Below, in pieces: positions 62,517-64,000 of a stretch of 64,000 bases of DNA; positions within the stretch are counted from its first letter, which is position 1; every line of letters begins with the position of its first letter. A model generated the notes under the pieces. That model was not told where the DNA came from, did no database searches, and saw only the letters and a program-made list of their open reading frames with translations. A program made the position numbers and the translations under genes. Source of the stretch: Hymenobacter sp. DG25A (GTDB lineage Bacteria; Bacteroidota; Bacteroidia; Cytophagales; Hymenobacteraceae); contig NZ_CP012623.1 in NCBI RefSeq assembly GCF_001280305.1, positions 558,001 to 622,000 of the forward strand. The letters run 5' to 3'.

Positions 62517-64000
62517 TTGAAGCTTCCTCGTCATTCTCCACTGGTTTTGCTGCTGCTGGCAGCCCTGTGTTTTCTGGGCGCCTATCTGGGCAACCACTAC
62601 GGGCTGGCGTCGGATGTGCTGCTGCGGGCCGAAGCGGGGCAGCTGCAATCGGTGCTGCATGAGGCTGAGCGCACGGCCCAGGCCGATGCCGAAAACATAG
62701 CAGCCGAAGTGCAGCACGGGGCCGTTACGTTTACCTCCTTACTGCGGAATACCACCTACCCCACCTTTATTTACCAGGGCACTAAGCTGCTGTACTGGTC
62801 AGATCATACCACCCGGCCCGACCCGGATAATATCAATCAGAGCTTCCATGAAAAGCTCCTGGATGTGAAGTTTGGTCGGTACCTAGTGCTGCGCCGGCAG
62901 GCCGGGGCGTACAGTATTCTCACCTATATCCCGCTGGAGCGGCGCTACGGCATCAGCAACCGGTACCTGCGCGAGGGCGCCGAGCGGGCCTTGTTCCGCG
63001 GGCTGGACCTGCGCATTGTTACCGCCAATGCCCGCCCCAGCCTGCCCCGGCTGTACTCCGCCGATGGCACTTACCTGTTTTCGCTGGAGAGCGTGCATCC
63101 CAACCCCATTACGGGGAAATATGTGCCGCTGGGGCTGCTGCTGCTGGGTTTTGGGTTCTATCTGGCGGGCTGGGGCAAGCTGGCGCGGGGTCTGTTTCAG
63201 CAGCGCCGCCTGCTGGCGGGAGCTGCGGCCGTGGTGCTGCCCTTACTGGCATTCCGGGCGGCACTGCTGTACTGGGGACTGCCGTTTTCCTTTATTGAGC
63301 TGGAGCTGTTTAACCCCCGGGTGTACGCGGCGTCCTGGCTTTCACCCTCCCTCGGCGACCTGCTCATTAATGCCCTGCTGCTGGTAGTGGTAGTATCCTA
63401 TGCCCTGCGCCTTTTCCGTCGGTTTGGGGTGGTGCGCCGCATCTGGCATCTGCGGGACTGGCGGGAGCGTGCCGGGTTGGGTACGGCCACCGTCATGATC
63501 TTCTATGCCCTGCTGCTGACGCTATATGAGTTCTACGCCAGCACCTTCACCAACTCCCAGCTGGTGCTGGATATTACCCAAAGCATTGATTTATCAGGTT
63601 TCAAGCTGCTGCTGCTGCTGGCTATTGTGCTGCATACGGGCAGCTACCTGCTGATATTTTACATGCTGTCGCAGGTGTTTACCGCTATTATGCGGCCGGC
63701 TACCAAAAAGCTGGCGGTGCTGGTGCTGGCGGCCAGTGCGCTGGTGTGGCTGCTGCTGGGCCTGGCCCTGGAGGTACCTGCTCTAACCTTGCTGGGGCTC
63801 ACGCTGGCGTTCTTCTTTACGCTGCGCCTTACGGGGCTGCGCCAGCTCTCGGCGGTGGTGCCCTACCAGCTATACTTGTTTGTGTTTCTGATGGTTGGCC
63901 TGAGTGCCACCGTGGGCGCCCTGGCACTTTACCAGCACTTCGACCGCCAGCTCATTCAAACCAAACAAAAGCTGGCGGGCAATCTGCTGCTCGATAACGA
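62517..64000 (+). CDS. Multi-helix membrane protein, possible sensor kinase, cut by the window edge
   Basis: An open frame from TTG 62517 (reading LKLPRHSPLVLLLL) to the window end, 494 codons, with no stop. Residues about 8-24 form a first helix. An extracytoplasmic region of about 180 residues (LLYWSDHTTRPDPDN, YSILTYIPLERRYG) follows, then at least six more helices. This shape resembles large Bacteroidota sensor histidine kinases, whose catalytic part would lie outside. No ATG starts the frame nearby; an ATG at 62474 is in another frame. The family is uncertain. Confidence 0.5.
   Translation, partial: MKLPRHSPLVLLLLAALCFLGAYLGNHYGLASDVLLRAEAGQLQSVLHEAERTAQADAENIAAEVQHGAVTFTSLLRNTTYPTFIYQGTKLLYWSDHTTRPDPDNINQSFHEKLLDVKFGRYLVLRRQAGAYSILTYIPLERRYGISNRYLREGAERALFRGLDLRIVTANARPSLPRLYSADGTYLFSLESVHPNPITGKYVPLGLLLLGFGFYLAGWGKLARGLFQQRRLLAGAAAVVLPLLAFRAALLYWGLPFSFIELELFNPRVYAASWLSPSLGDLLINALLLVVVVSYALRLFRRFGVVRRIWHLRDWRERAGLGTATVMIFYALLLTLYEFYASTFTNSQLVLDITQSIDLSGFKLLLLLAIVLHTGSYLLIFYMLSQVFTAIMRPATKKLAVLVLAASALVWLLLGLALEVPALTLLGLTLAFFFTLRLTGLRQLSAVVPYQLYLFVFLMVGLSATVGALALYQHFDRQLIQTKQKLAGNLLLDN

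Overview
The window looks like a chromosomal stretch from a GC-rich member of the Bacteroidota, most likely Hymenobacter or a close relative in the Cytophagales. The evidence is a SusC/SusD outer-membrane pair, an alternative complex III operon followed by an oxidase operon, GSCFA, SPFH, DUF983 and DUF420 proteins, and repeated matches to the Bacteroidota promoter element TAnnTTTG. The genus is an inference; no 16S gene or other decisive marker is present. No phage, integrase, transposase, CRISPR array, tRNA or rRNA was seen. Coding density is high, and most genes are housekeeping or respiratory.

Layout. 1-7.5 kb, minus strand: ilvE, a cob(I)alamin adenosyltransferase, a three-gene unit (gatC, a 1020-residue membrane/TPR protein and a MacB/LolD-type ATPase), an acyltransferase and a NUDIX hydrolase. 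7.7-14.4 kb: a small acidic protein gene broken by a one-base frameshift, rnhB, a signalling unit (CZB protein, CHASE3 histidine kinase, response regulator), gcvT, comB, a MazG-like gene and dtd. 14.4-23.2 kb: a GT39-like membrane glycosyltransferase, mltG, the glyoxylate bypass (aceB, aceA) divergent from a RamB/ScfR-type regulator, and RNase D. 23.4-34.4 kb: SusC/SusD, an SPFH protein, small proteins, an M14 carboxypeptidase and queA. 34.4-44.5 kb: a lipoprotein-like methyltransferase, an Ala-rich lipoprotein, priA, a YyaL-type thioredoxin-domain protein, a GSCFA protein with a basic AT-hook-like tail, and rpsF-rpsR-rplI.

44.8-62.4 kb, plus strand, is one large respiratory locus: actABCDEF (alternative complex III), coxB and coxA, ctaA and ctaB (heme A synthesis), two subunit III genes, subunit IV, a Sco copper chaperone, DUF420, a small CxxC membrane protein and DUF983. 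Together these would take electrons from menaquinol through ACIII to an aa3/caa3-type oxidase and supply the heme A and copper it needs. The last gene, a multi-helix membrane protein, runs off the right edge.

Non-coding structure is rich. There are four large imperfect palindromic elements of roughly 100-200 bp, all in intergenic gaps. There are many bidirectional terminators between convergent genes. A symmetric array of AGCGAAT half-sites lies in front of aceB. Two genes (rnhB, queA) have a TAnnTTTG box ending 7 bases before the ATG, which suggests leaderless transcripts. I found no clearly novel multi-gene system. The best candidates for new biology are the uncharacterised tail of the oxidase locus, the aceB operator array with its regulator, the CZB-kinase unit, the gatC-TPR-ATPase unit and the palindromic elements.
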